64,000 nt of DNA from Thermonema rossianum DSM 10300 (GCF_000426825.1 NZ_AUGC01000006.1:124001-188000), one strand, 5' to 3'; shown: positions 34,992-44,322, counted from the stretch's first letter. The notes: generated by a model not told the origin, from the letters alone. Made by a program: numbers and translations.

Positions 34992-35657
34992 CTACAGCTT
35001 CTCGCCAAAAGCCAAGTCGCCGGCATCACCCAAGCCCGGTACTATGTAAGCTTTTTGATTGAGCGCGGGGTCGATGTCAGCTACCCAACAACGGGCAGAA
35101 GGCAGCTGCTGCTGTACATACTCTATACCTTGACGCGCCGCAATTACCGATACAATGTGTAGTGCCTGAGGCTCGCCCCCTTTTGCCGCCAACGCCCGGT
35201 AGGCTGTTACAATAGACTTTCCGCTTGCCAGCATAGGGTCTATCAGAATGAGTGTACGCCCCTCGAGGGCAGGCGTAGTAGTATAGAATTGCTCAATCTC
35301 AACGCCTTCTGCTCCACCGGCTTCGCTACCTTCTTTCCTGTACTCGCCCACAAAAGCTGTATCGGCTTCGGGAAACATGCGGCGGAATCCTTCATAAAGC
35401 GGAATGGCTGCTCTTAAAATAACGCCTAAAACAGGCGCATCAGGCAAGCGGTAATGCTCTTTGGTGCCAAGGGGCGTTTTGACAGTGGCTTGTTCGTAGT
35501 TGAGTTGTTTGGATAATTCATAAGCCAGCAAAAAACCTAAGCGTTCCATACTGTCCCAGAAGAGGCGCCTGTCCTTCTGCCTTTCTACCGAGCGCAGGTC
35601 GGTTAAATAATGATGGGCAATGGACGCTTGTTCACTCAATACAAATAGTTTCGACAT
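34992..35657 (-). CDS. upp: Uracil phosphoribosyltransferase
   Basis: The 221-residue pyrimidine-salvage enzyme makes UMP from uracil and PRPP. The PRPP-binding loop is visible as LILIDPMLASGKSIV, and the uracil-binding C-terminus as YIVPGLGDAGDLAFG. Length is near the family norm of about 210. It has its own -7 element just past the end of the upstream sensor gene. Confidence 0.97.
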   Translation of the reverse strand: MSKLFVLSEQASIAHHYLTDLRSVERQKDRRLFWDSMERLGFLLAYELSKQLNYEQATVKTPLGTKEHYRLPDAPVLGVILRAAIPLYEGFRRMFPEADTAFVGEYRKEGSEAGGAEGVEIEQFYTTTPALEGRTLILIDPMLASGKSIVTAYRALAAKGGEPQALHIVSVIAARQGIEYVQQQLPSARCWVADIDPALNQKAYIVPGLGDAGDLAFGEKL

Positions 35658-35700
35658 GCTTAAAACGGTTGTAACGATTCAAGAAGCCTGCAAGACTGTG

Positions 35701-35708
35701 CAAAGCTA
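35701..35708 (-). promoter_or_regulatory. -7 element for upp
   Basis: TAGCTTTG on the minus strand is an exact match, touching the stop codon of the upstream sensor gene and 43 bases before upp. Confidence 0.55.
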
Positions 35709-38306
35709 CTAAAGCTGCTTGAGCTCTTCAATATTTCTTTCCAAACGATACACTTTTTTCTCAAGTGCTTCCACCTTGCCCTCGAGGTCTATTTCATGAT
35801 GCTTATCGGCCGACAGGTCCACGCCTATAAAAAAGACATGCTCTATCTCTTGATTGATATTGCGCGCAGCCACGGCTGTTAAGCGCACATACTTATATTG
35901 AAAATCTTGGGCAGCCATCAACACATCGCCGGTGACTACTTCGTCCTGTTCCAGGCGGCGGGTGAGGTCTTCGAAGTCGAGGCGTCCCAAAATCAACTCA
36001 TCAATATGGGCATGTAATGCCTGCTCGCGTTCAATGCCCAGCAAGCGACAGGTATATTCGTTGATGTCCAAAATATGAAAATGCTTGTCTGTTTCTATGC
36101 TGATGCAAGCACGCTCAAAAGCCACTTGCTTGGCGCTCAGCTCCTGTTGCGAGCGCATCATGCGTTGTGTACTTTGCACCTTACCTGTGATGTCGGTGGC
36201 AATACACAATACTTTTTTGAACTCCCCTTTGTCATTATGAATAGGGAAGAGCTGCGCACGCATCCAGAAAGGGCTTCCGTCCTTTTTGGAACGCTTAAGC
36301 TCTTTTTCCAGGTAAATGCCACTGCTCAACTGCGACCACAGCAAGTTGAACTCGCCCGGATCGGCATCAGCCGGGGCATACATCATGCGTGATTTGCCCA
36401 ATATCTCTTCTTTGCTGAAGCCTGTCACTTCACAAAAACGGTCGTTCACATATATAAAATTGCCTGCGCTATCGAACTCCATGACGATGGCTTTTTCCCG
36501 TATGGCATCCAGCAAACTGCGGTACTCCTTGCTTTCGTATTTAAGCTTTCTGACTTCGCCTGCCAGACGGTCAATTTCATTTTGAAGCTCTTCTTCCTGC
36601 AGGCGCATTTGTTCAGTCATCAGGCGCGACTCTTCAAGCAAACGGCGTGTCTGCTCCGCACTTTTGAGAGACAGAAGCGTGGACCCAATATCGCTGGCCA
36701 GCTCTTCTATGAAACGGCGCTCTTTTTCACCAAAAGGATGAAAAGAAGCCAGCTCCAATACGCCCAACGTTTGTCCACGTGCTTTCAGGGGAACAATCAA
36801 AAGCGAACGCGGCTTTTCGCTGCCCATGCCACCACTAATTTCCACATACTGTTCCGGCACCTTGAGCAAATAAATGGTATTACCTTCCACCCAGCATTGC
36901 CCCACCAAACCTTCGCCCTTGCCTACTTCTTTTTTTACCAACCGTTTGCGGTCAAAAGCATAAAAGGCAGTCAGTGCCAAATGTGTTTCTTCTTCGTCTT
37001 CTTCTGCTTTCAGGACAAAAAGGGCAGCCTGCTGAGCCCCCACATAGCCGACCAGCTCGCGCATCAGCTCATCATACATTGCTTGCACGTCATCGGTATG
37101 GCGCAAAATTTCGGCGAAAAGATTCAGCCCTTCGGTTATCCAGCTCCGGTCGCGCTCTTCTTGTGCCACCTCAATCAATGCTTGACGCATTTTTTTCAAA
37201 GAAGAAGCCACCTCACCATCGGGCAAGCCTTCCAGCTCTGCTTCCAAATGTCCTTGTGCCACTTCTTCGGCAAAATGCCGGATGATTTGCATATTTTCCC
37301 GTATCTGACCGCCATCCACACATAGCTTTCCCAATTCATCTTGTGAAACAGGCACAGACTCCGGAACATTGGTTTGGGCCAATTCACCAAAGAAATGATG
37401 CAGGCGGCGCAAACCGGAAGACAGTCGCATATAAGCCCAACGGCTTCCCAGCAACATCAATACAAAAAGAATGATAAGCACGGCAAAGCCTTCGATGAGC
37501 ATCAATAGGCGGTTGCGCGCTATCAAATCGCGCGACAGGCGCATTTGCCCGTCAAAGTTCAACAATAAGCGCTCTATTTCTGCCTGCACCTTGTCACTGA
37601 CAGGTGCCACTTTGCTTTCAAACTCTTGCTGAAGGGGATTGTTGCCGGTAAGGCTGCCCGTCTCTAAGGGGGCATCAAACAAACCGCCTTCGGTCCAATC
37701 CGGTGAGACCTCTTCAGGCAGGCTGCCGGTAAGCGTATCTTCCTGCTGCGGCACAGCCGCCGTGAGCGAGTCGGTAGCCAAGGGGGCATCGAACAGGCTG
37801 GGCGTGTTTGCTTCCTGCTGTATTTCGCTTATTGCCTGCTCATACATTTCACGCTCACTCTCAAAGGCTTTGTCTATTTTGTGTTTCTTGATAAAAGTCA
37901 GCTGTTGGATTTGCAGCTTTTGCAGGCTGATAATCACATCTTGAAGCAAGGTGCGGTCATCTACGCTATGCCAAAGCTGCTCTTTATGACGCAGGCTGTC
38001 AATATAGGGCTGCAGCTCGTATTTCCACAGACGGTTGTGCTCCAGCTCGTACTTTTCATCGTCGAACAAGATACGAAACAAAGTGGCTTGGTTGGTGCGT
38101 TCGACCAACTGACTCACCGAAAGCAAGTATCGTTGCGAAGGATACAACACCTCTTCTATGTAGGCATGTTCTTCTTCTGTGTCTTGCCACAACAGCCAGG
38201 ATGACCATACGGCAAACATCACCAAAAGAGTAGCCGCTGCCGTGCTATAGAACATGCGTCTGCGAATAATAGAAGGGAATTGAGTCTGAACCGCCTTGCC
38301 TTTCAT
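35709..38306 (-). CDS. Membrane-bound GAF/PAS sensor protein without output domain
   Basis: The 865-residue protein has two membrane helices (about 20-41 and 268-288) around a 225-residue periplasmic region, then a HAMP-like segment, a GAF domain (about 390-540, GLVGQCWVEG and PLKARGQTLGVLELAS), a coiled coil, two PAS domains (about 605-725, FIYVNDRFCEVTGFSKEEI; and about 735-835) and a short C-terminal coiled coil. There is no kinase, cyclase or methyl-accepting domain. The periplasmic part contains a near-duplicate of 13 residues (170-182 and 208-220, LFDAPL-T-SLT). ATG 38306 is preferred over GTG 38330 because the latter would lie almost on the transcription start. It probably signals through a partner protein. 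Confidence 0.88.
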   Translation of the reverse strand: MKGKAVQTQFPSIIRRRMFYSTAAATLLVMFAVWSSWLLWQDTEEEHAYIEEVLYPSQRYLLSVSQLVERTNQATLFRILFDDEKYELEHNRLWKYELQPYIDSLRHKEQLWHSVDDRTLLQDVIISLQKLQIQQLTFIKKHKIDKAFESEREMYEQAISEIQQEANTPSLFDAPLATDSLTAAVPQQEDTLTGSLPEEVSPDWTEGGLFDAPLETGSLTGNNPLQQEFESKVAPVSDKVQAEIERLLLNFDGQMRLSRDLIARNRLLMLIEGFAVLIILFVLMLLGSRWAYMRLSSGLRRLHHFFGELAQTNVPESVPVSQDELGKLCVDGGQIRENMQIIRHFAEEVAQGHLEAELEGLPDGEVASSLKKMRQALIEVAQEERDRSWITEGLNLFAEILRHTDDVQAMYDELMRELVGYVGAQQAALFVLKAEEDEEETHLALTAFYAFDRKRLVKKEVGKGEGLVGQCWVEGNTIYLLKVPEQYVEISGGMGSEKPRSLLIVPLKARGQTLGVLELASFHPFGEKERRFIEELASDIGSTLLSLKSAEQTRRLLEESRLMTEQMRLQEEELQNEIDRLAGEVRKLKYESKEYRSLLDAIREKAIVMEFDSAGNFIYVNDRFCEVTGFSKEEILGKSRMMYAPADADPGEFNLLWSQLSSGIYLEKELKRSKKDGSPFWMRAQLFPIHNDKGEFKKVLCIATDITGKVQSTQRMMRSQQELSAKQVAFERACISIETDKHFHILDINEYTCRLLGIEREQALHAHIDELILGRLDFEDLTRRLEQDEVVTGDVLMAAQDFQYKYVRLTAVAARNINQEIEHVFFIGVDLSADKHHEIDLEGKVEALEKKVYRLERNIEELKQL

Positions 38307-38340
38307 AAAAATACTTTGAAAAAACTGCACATACTTATTT

Positions 38341-38348
38341 CAAAAATA
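38341..38348 (-). promoter_or_regulatory. -7 element for the GAF/PAS sensor
   Basis: TATTTTTG on the minus strand is an exact match. The implied leader is about 28 bases to ATG 38306, but only about 5 to GTG 38330. Confidence 0.6.
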
Positions 38349-38389
38349 ATAATTATTTTCAATTTATTGCATTCAAAAAAAGAGCACAC

Positions 38390-39865
38390 ATGCACACACG
38401 ACTTTATAAGGAATCGCTTAGCCTGCATACCGATTTGTATCAAATCACCATGGCATATGGCTATTGGAAAAGCGGTAAGGCAGAACAAGAAGCGATTTTT
38501 CATCTCTATTTCCGAAAACACCCCTTTCAAGGCGGCTTTACGGTAGCTTGTGGTTTGGAAGATGCGATCGACTATCTGCAGCATTTTTCTTTCACGGAAG
38601 AAGACCTGAGTTATTTGAGCAGCCTTAGCGGCAACGACGGCAAACCGCTGTTCGAAACGGCTTTTTTGGATTTCCTGCGAAACAGCCGTTTCCGGTGCGA
38701 CGTGATGGCAGTGCCCGAAGGCAGCGTGGTCTTTCCCAACGAGCCCTTGTTGCGCATACAAGGTCCTTTGTGGCAGTGCCAAATTTTGGAAACGCCCCTG
38801 CTCAATATCATGAATTTTCAAACACTTATAGCCACTAAAGCGGCACGCATACGCTTGGCAGCCCAACAGGACCCCGTCCTGGAATTTGGCTTGCGGCGGG
38901 CACAAGGCATCGACGGGGGCTTTTCTGCCTCACGCGCTGCTTATATCGGCGGGTGCGACGGCACTTCCAATGTGTTGGCAGGCAAGTTGCTGGGCATTCC
39001 GGTCAAGGGAACACACGCCCACAGCTGGGTCATGTCTTTCGACAGCGAAGAAGAAGCATTTGAAGCTTATGCACAAGCCATGCCCAACAACTGTATCCTG
39101 CTGGTCGACACCTACAATACCTTGGAAGGAGTAAAAAAAGCCATCCGGGTAGGGCAGCAGTTGCGTGCCCGTGGATACGAACTGGCCGGCATACGGCTTG
39201 ACTCCGGCGATTTGGCTTACTTGAGCATCGAAGCACGTAAGCTATTGGATGAAGCAGGCTTTCACAATACCAAGATTGTAGCCAGCAATGACTTGGACGA
39301 GCATATTGTCGAAAGCCTCAAGCAGCAAGGTGCCCGTATCGACATATGGGGCATAGGCACCAAGCTGGTAACTGCCTTTGACCAACCGGCCCTCGGCGGT
39401 GTGTACAAAATAGCCGCTTTGAAAAGCCTGCAAAATGGTGAGTGGGAATATAAAATCAAATTATCGGAACAAAGCATCAAGGTATCGGTGCCCGGTAAGC
39501 TGCAAGTCAGACGTTTTTATGACAGTTCGCGCGGGCTTTATGTAGGTGATATGATTTACAACGAACTCAATCCGCCGGAAGGCAACAGCTTCACCATTGT
39601 GGACCCGCAAGACCCCATTCGCCGCAAACGCCTTTCGGCAGAAGCTTTTGTGCATAAAGAACTGCTGGTGCCGGTTTTCGAGAAGGGACAACTGATATAC
39701 CCCTTGCCCGGCTTGGAAGACATTCGCCAACACCGGCAAGAAGAGCTGTCCAAGCTGCACAGCAGCATCAAACGTTTTGTAAACCCGCACCTTTACCCTG
39801 CCGGTTTGGAAAAGGGATTGTACCGTTTGCGCGAAGACTTGATAGAGCAACTGCGTCCACAATAG
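38390..39865 (+). CDS. pncB: Nicotinate phosphoribosyltransferase
   Basis: The 491-residue enzyme of NAD salvage joins nicotinate to PRPP with ATP hydrolysis. Visible family blocks include the N-terminal SLHTDLYQITMAYGYW, the central FSASRAAYIGGCDGTSNV followed by GTHAHSWVMSF (with the His expected to be phosphorylated), and the LVDTYNTLEGV and RLDSGDLAYLS blocks. Length fits the longer bacterial type. It is divergent from the sensor gene across an 83-base AT-rich gap. Confidence 0.96.
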   Translation: MHTRLYKESLSLHTDLYQITMAYGYWKSGKAEQEAIFHLYFRKHPFQGGFTVACGLEDAIDYLQHFSFTEEDLSYLSSLSGNDGKPLFETAFLDFLRNSRFRCDVMAVPEGSVVFPNEPLLRIQGPLWQCQILETPLLNIMNFQTLIATKAARIRLAAQQDPVLEFGLRRAQGIDGGFSASRAAYIGGCDGTSNVLAGKLLGIPVKGTHAHSWVMSFDSEEEAFEAYAQAMPNNCILLVDTYNTLEGVKKAIRVGQQLRARGYELAGIRLDSGDLAYLSIEARKLLDEAGFHNTKIVASNDLDEHIVESLKQQGARIDIWGIGTKLVTAFDQPALGGVYKIAALKSLQNGEWEYKIKLSEQSIKVSVPGKLQVRRFYDSSRGLYVGDMIYNELNPPEGNSFTIVDPQDPIRRKRLSAEAFVHKELLVPVFEKGQLIYPLPGLEDIRQHRQEELSKLHSSIKRFVNPHLYPAGLEKGLYRLREDLIEQLRPQ

Positions 39866-39920
39866 GCAGAACCATCTGCATGCCTGCTTTGTTTAATTTC
39901 ATTAAGCAAGCTGCTTTCTG

Positions 39921-39928
39921 TACTTTTG
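39921..39928 (+). promoter_or_regulatory. -7 element for the aromatic amino acid operon
   Basis: TACTTTTG is an exact match, 28 bases before the DAHP synthase ATG. Confidence 0.6.
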
Positions 39929-39956
39929 TGGAATTCAAACCGAAGAAATCACAGCT

Positions 39957-41069
39957 ATGAGTGTACAACTTGACATTGCCGATTTGCAAACGTGGCTACC
40001 GCACCAAAGCCCACTGGTGATTGCCGGACCGTGTAGCGCCGAAACAGAAGAGCAACTTCTTGAAACCTGCCTGAAACTAAAAGAGACGGGCGTGCATGCC
40101 TTGCGGGCAGGCATATGGAAGCCGCGTACCCGTCCGGGCTCTTTTGAAGGGCACGGCGCCAAAGCCTTGCCTTGGGTGCAAGCTGTAAAACAAACAACCG
40201 GTTTGCCTTTTTGTATAGAGGTGGCTTCGCCGCAGCATATAGAACTTGCCCTCAAGCATGAGGTAGATGTTTTGTGGATAGGGGCACGCACCACCGTTAA
40301 CCCTTTCAATGTGCAGGATATAGCCGACGCCCTGCGTGGCGTCGATGTGCCGGTGATGATAAAAAACCCCGTAAACCCCGATTTAAAACTATGGTTGGGC
40401 GCCATCGAGCGCTTGCATCAAGCAGGCATTCGCAAGATGGCCGTCATCCATCGTGGCTTTTCTACTTATGAAGAAAGCAAATACCGGAACCCGCCCATGT
40501 GGCAAATCCCCATTGAGCTGAAGCGCCTGCTGCCCAACATGCCGCTCATTTGTGACCCGAGCCACATAGCCGGGCGGCGCGACCTGCTCTTGCGTATTGT
40601 GCAAAAGGCTTTGGACCTGAACTATGAGGGCATCATGATTGAGGTGCACCGCAACCCGCAAGAAGCTTGGAGCGATGCAGCCCAGCAAATCACCCCCGAA
40701 GCCTTAGGCGAGATGCTGCAGCGGCTTGAGTTGCGCCACCCCAACATAGAAGACCCATTGGATGCCAATATTTTGGATACCTTACGCCAAAAAATCGACA
40801 ATATAGACCACGAAATTGTGGAGCTGCTTGCCAAACGCATGAATATCGTAGAGCAAATTGGCGAGTACAAAAAAGAGAAAGGCATTACCATTTTCCAGCT
40901 TGAGCGCTGGAACCAGGTATTTCGCACCCGCTCGGAATGGGCACAACAACACGCCCTGAATGCCGAGCTGATAGCTGAAATATATAAGCTGATTCATGTG
41001 GAGTCTATCCGCATACAGACCGAGGTAATGCAAAATCAGGCGCAGCCCAAAGACCAAACACAAGGATGA
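39957..41069 (+). CDS. Bifunctional DAHP synthase / chorismate mutase
   Basis: The 370-residue protein fuses a type I-beta (KDO8P synthase-like) DAHP synthase domain (about 15-255, VIAGPCSAE, then RAGIWKPRTRPGSFEG and CDPSHIAGRRD) to a C-terminal AroQ chorismate mutase (about 270-355, DNIDHEIVELLAKRMNIVEQIGEYK). The first makes DAHP from PEP and erythrose-4-phosphate; the second turns chorismate into prephenate. In such fusions the mutase domain usually also passes prephenate feedback to the synthase. Its ATGA stop/start overlap with aroB indicates translational coupling. Confidence 0.96.
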   Translation: MSVQLDIADLQTWLPHQSPLVIAGPCSAETEEQLLETCLKLKETGVHALRAGIWKPRTRPGSFEGHGAKALPWVQAVKQTTGLPFCIEVASPQHIELALKHEVDVLWIGARTTVNPFNVQDIADALRGVDVPVMIKNPVNPDLKLWLGAIERLHQAGIRKMAVIHRGFSTYEESKYRNPPMWQIPIELKRLLPNMPLICDPSHIAGRRDLLLRIVQKALDLNYEGIMIEVHRNPQEAWSDAAQQITPEALGEMLQRLELRHPNIEDPLDANILDTLRQKIDNIDHEIVELLAKRMNIVEQIGEYKKEKGITIFQLERWNQVFRTRSEWAQQHALNAELIAEIYKLIHVESIRIQTEVMQNQAQPKDQTQG

Positions 41070-42142
41070 ACCCGCTGAATTTGCCTCCTGCTTACCCAAT
41101 TGTTGTGGAGGGCAACATCGCCGACAGCCTGTCGCTTTTTTTAAGCCGGCAGCACTATTCACAGTTATTTGTGCTTTGCGACACGCACACGCAACAGCAC
41201 TGCTACCCCCTTTTGCAGGCAAGTTTACCTGCCCACCATTTGATAAGCATTCCGGCGGGCGAAGCACACAAAACACTCGATACCTGCCGGCAAATATGGG
41301 AACAACTGACTGCCCATGCCGCCGATCGCTCTGCCTTGCTTATAAACTTGGGCGGCGGTGTTTTGTGTGATATGGGCGGCTTTTGTGCTGCTACTTACAA
41401 ACGGGGCATTCGTTTTATTCACTGCCCCACTACCCTGTTGTCACAGCTGGATGCCAGCATTGGGGGGAAGTTGGGTGTTGATTTCATGGGCTTGAAAAAC
41501 CATATTGGAGTATTTCAGGACCCTTTGGCTGTGTTCATAGGCACCGTTTTCTTGCAGACCCTTCCTTCAAGGGAAATCACTGCCGGCTTTGCCGAGCACA
41601 TCAAACATCTGTTGATTGCCGACGAAGCGGGATGGCAGGAGCTGCTGCAAGCCGATAGCTTGCCCATTCACCCGGCCACCATCGCGCGTTCGCTTGGTAT
41701 CAAGGCCGGCATTGTGGCAGCCGACCCACACGAAAAAGGATTACGCAAAGCACTGAACTTCGGGCATACCATAGGGCATGCACTGGAAAGCTACTTCTTG
41801 CAAAGCCGGCAGGCACTGCTGCATGGCGAAGCGGTAGCCTTAGGTATAAAGGCAGAAGCGTATATCAGCCTTCAAAGGGGCTATATTCAGCCCGGCGAGT
41901 ACCGGCAAATAGCTGCGCTGATTGATGCCCACTACCCCGCCGTTACGCTCAATAAGGAAGATATGAAAGCAATTGCCACTCTTTGTGTGCAAGACAAAAA
42001 AAACGAAGGCGGCAAAATCCTTTGCACACTATTGGGGGACATAGGAAAGGTGCGTATCAACGAAGCGGTATCGAAAGAAGAGATAGAACAGGCTTTGCTA
42101 CAAATCAATGTTCCCGTTCAAATACATGGCAACCATGAGTAA
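41066..42142 (+). CDS. aroB: 3-dehydroquinate synthase
   Basis: The 358-residue NAD-dependent enzyme carries out the second shikimate step, DAHP to 3-dehydroquinate. The NAD-binding NLGGGVLCDMGGF block, the CPTTLLSQLDASIGGKLGVD block and the metal ligand His in NFGHTIGHALE are all present. It overlaps the DAHP synthase gene by four bases and the OsmC-like gene lies at its end. Confidence 0.97.
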   Translation: MNPLNLPPAYPIVVEGNIADSLSLFLSRQHYSQLFVLCDTHTQQHCYPLLQASLPAHHLISIPAGEAHKTLDTCRQIWEQLTAHAADRSALLINLGGGVLCDMGGFCAATYKRGIRFIHCPTTLLSQLDASIGGKLGVDFMGLKNHIGVFQDPLAVFIGTVFLQTLPSREITAGFAEHIKHLLIADEAGWQELLQADSLPIHPATIARSLGIKAGIVAADPHEKGLRKALNFGHTIGHALESYFLQSRQALLHGEAVALGIKAEAYISLQRGYIQPGEYRQIAALIDAHYPAVTLNKEDMKAIATLCVQDKKNEGGKILCTLLGDIGKVRINEAVSKEEIEQALLQINVPVQIHGNHE

Positions 42143-42539
42143 AAAAACAACCCTAAAAGCCTCCATCGGGCGCGAACACTACCGGGTAAAGCTGCAAGCG
42201 CGTCAGCATTCATTTTTGGCCGATGAGCCTTTGGAAGCCGGTGGTGCCGACAGTGGGCCTGCCCCCGACGAATACATACTTGCCGCTTTAGCCAGCTGCA
42301 CAGCAGCTACCTTGCGCATGTACGCCGACCGGAAAGGATTCGACTTGGAATCGGTAGAGTTGGAGCTTTCATTGGAAGTAGTGCCCGGAACGCCTCCCAT
42401 TACGCATATCAAACGCTTGATTCAGCTCCATGGTCATTTGGATGCAGCGCAGCGCCAACGTTTACTGGAAATAGCCAACAAATGCCCGGTGCACCGCATC
42501 TTAAGCAATCCTATTGACATTCACACCGAGCTCCTGTAA
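42135..42539 (+). CDS. OsmC family protein
   Basis: The 134-residue protein has the two conserved Cys of OsmC/Ohr-type thiol peroxidases, in LASCTAATLRMYADRKG and in NKCPVHRIL. These enzymes reduce organic hydroperoxides in the cytoplasm. ATG 42135 gives MSKKTTLKA; ATG 42126 is also possible. Either start overlaps the end of aroB by 8 or 17 bases, so the gene probably shares the aromatic operon's transcript. Its stop codon nearly touches the 3' end of rnpB on the opposite strand. Confidence 0.93.
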   Translation: MSKKTTLKASIGREHYRVKLQARQHSFLADEPLEAGGADSGPAPDEYILAALASCTAATLRMYADRKGFDLESVELELSLEVVPGTPPITHIKRLIQLHGHLDAAQRQRLLEIANKCPVHRILSNPIDIHTELL

Positions 42540-42542
42540 AAG

Positions 42543-42962
42543 GAGCGGGCAAGCCTGTAAGCCGGGTTCTGTTCCCTTCCTTTGCGGAAGGGCGCTTACC
42601 ATTTATCTGGGCTTGGCATTGCTGCCAAGCTCAAACGACCTACCCGCCGGCGTCGGGCGAGCCACCCTTAGCACCGCATATGATATGAAGGTGCTTGCCG
42701 GCCTATTTGGTCTTTCGGCGCGTAAGGTTTACCGTGCCTCCGCGTGTCACCACCGGAGCGGTGGGCTCTTACCCCACCTTTTCACCCTTGCCTGTGCGCC
42801 GCTAATGCGGACGCCATCGGCGGTTTGTTTTCTGTGGCACTGTCTGTCCCCTGCCCTTTGAGAGGCAGGAGCCTTCCCGTTAGGAAGTACGCTGCTCTAT
42901 GCCGCCCGGACTTTCCTCTGCTTGTGCCTTACGCCAAGCAGCGGTAAGCCAGCTTGCCCGGT
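42543..42962 (-). ncRNA. rnpB: RNase P RNA (type A-like)
   Basis: The RNA component of RNase P, which trims the 5' ends of tRNA precursors. On the minus strand the conserved 5' P4 segment AGAGGAAAGTCCGGGC appears (complement near 42900-42921), and the 3' segment ACAGAACCCGGCTTACAGGC (near 42550-42573). The ends pair as P1 (GGGCAAGC with GCTTGCCC), which sets the boundaries to within a few bases. Length of about 420 nt is normal. Open frames across this region are not coding. Confidence 0.95.
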
Positions 42963-43018
42963 GTTTGAAACACCCACCGGTAATATGAAAGTTCCCAGGG
43001 GTGCACATATTTTCATCA

Positions 43019-43822
43019 TCATTTGAAAGCCATAGCCAAAATAGCTTCCCCTTCTTTGTGTTCCCCCCAAATGTCGATATAGTTCAGTACTACACACAGC
43101 GGATAAATCAACAGGTAGTAGAAGGGCAGTAAGAAAGCCGCTTTCTTTGTGCGGTTCAGCCACTGCATGGGGTACTTGACCGACAGGCGCCAGGACCACA
43201 CTCCCGCTTTGGCATACACATAACGTGCTTTGATGTGCCGGAAGCCGGCCGCTTTCAGTTTAGTGCATAGTTCTTCCTTGCTGTACCCGGCACGCACCTG
43301 CTCTTCGCAAAAAGGTTTGTTGCCTTTTCCTTCCCGTAAAGACATCAGCGAAGGCACATATACCAACAACATGCCCTCATGGCGCAAAGAGGTATAAAAG
43401 TTTTGCAGCACCAAGGCATCGTTTTCAATATATTCGAGGATATCGATTGCCAAAATCAGGTCAAAAGCATCGGGTTGCGAGAAAGTAAGCAGGTCTGCAG
43501 TTTTAAAATACAGATTGGGGTGCTTCTCGCACTTGAAAAGCCGGTTGTTTTTGCAAATGTCGGCTATGTTGATGTCCACTGCCAACACGTTCCACTCTTT
43601 GCATCGGCTTGCCAGGTAGTAGGCGTGCTGTCCTAAGCCGGCGCCCGCATCCAAAATATGTTGGGGGGTTCCTTTGCGGTGCTTCGCCCATTGGCGGATG
43701 GCACGACGCACATACCACACACGCAGCAGCAGCAAGCGCAACAGCGCAAACAACAGCTTTCGTAAGATGGGGCGGTGTTGAAAGTGGTTGCTAATTTGTT
43801 GTTTTACCGGATTGTAGCGCAT
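43019..43822 (-). CDS. Class I SAM-dependent methyltransferase
   Basis: The 267-residue protein has the SAM-binding motif I ILDAGAGLGQHAYYLA (about 55-70), motif II near LAVDINIADI, and a DLILAIDILEYIENDALVL block typical of class I (Methyltransf_11/23) enzymes. The C-terminus carries a hydrophobic, possibly membrane-associated segment (FLLPFYYLLIYPLCVVL). The substrate is unknown. It starts three bases after the rbfA stop, so the two are co-transcribed. Confidence 0.88.
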   Translation of the reverse strand: MRYNPVKQQISNHFQHRPILRKLLFALLRLLLLRVWYVRRAIRQWAKHRKGTPQHILDAGAGLGQHAYYLASRCKEWNVLAVDINIADICKNNRLFKCEKHPNLYFKTADLLTFSQPDAFDLILAIDILEYIENDALVLQNFYTSLRHEGMLLVYVPSLMSLREGKGNKPFCEEQVRAGYSKEELCTKLKAAGFRHIKARYVYAKAGVWSWRLSVKYPMQWLNRTKKAAFLLPFYYLLIYPLCVVLNYIDIWGEHKEGEAILAMAFK

Positions 43823-43825
43823 GAC

Positions 43826-44248
43826 TTACTCCTCCTCGTCCGGACCGTCCAGGTCATCTAACTTTTTATAGGCATCTAAGCCATAGTCTTTGTCTTCCGG
43901 GGGAATTTCAATGTCTTTTAAAAGCTTTTCTATTTTTTCGGCCTGCTCCAAGGTGTCGTCCAAAAGGAAGCGCAACTCGGGCATAATGCGTATTTGCTTG
44001 CCAATACGCAAAGCCAGCTGGTGGCGTATCCATTTGGCTTGTTCTTGAATATCGGCTAAAACACTTTGCTTGTCCTGAGTAGCGTAAATGCTCAGATAGA
44101 TTTTGGCAATTGAAAGGTCGGCAGTTACTTCGGCATGTGTAACGGTAATGAGGGCTTTGGGTAAGACGCCTTTGGTGTCGCTTTGGAAGATATTCGCAAT
44201 TTCCTCTTGAATGAGGTGAGCCACGCGGCGCTGTCTTCTCGTATTCAT
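43826..44248 (-). CDS. rbfA: Ribosome-binding factor A
   Basis: The 140-residue protein is a KH-fold factor needed for late 30S maturation and 16S 5'-end processing, and in cold adaptation. The family pattern is visible: RVAHLIQEEIANIF, VTVTHAEVTADLSIAKIYLS (with one substitution) and PELRFLLDDTLEQAEKIEKLL. An acidic C-terminal tail follows. A good -7 element lies about 66 bases upstream. Confidence 0.96.
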   Translation of the reverse strand: MNTRRQRRVAHLIQEEIANIFQSDTKGVLPKALITVTHAEVTADLSIAKIYLSIYATQDKQSVLADIQEQAKWIRHQLALRIGKQIRIMPELRFLLDDTLEQAEKIEKLLKDIEIPPEDKDYGLDAYKKLDDLDGPDEEE

Positions 44249-44314
44249 CTTGTCTAAGTCGTTCTTTTTGAAACAGCTAAGCTATTTTTTTGGCTTTTAT
44301 GCTGTTGAGTCTTG

Positions 44315-44322
44315 CAAAGTTA
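44315..44322 (-). promoter_or_regulatory. -7 element for rbfA
   Basis: TAACTTTG on the minus strand is an exact match, with TTG 15 bases upstream. Confidence 0.6.

Noticed and set aside
38307-38330. GTG start eight codons upstream for the GAF/PAS sensor
   Set aside because: It would leave only about five bases after the predicted transcription start; ATG 38306 fits better.
42514-42947. Open frames of 67-115 residues across this region
   Set aside because: They lie on the complement of RNase P RNA, whose conserved segments explain the sequence.
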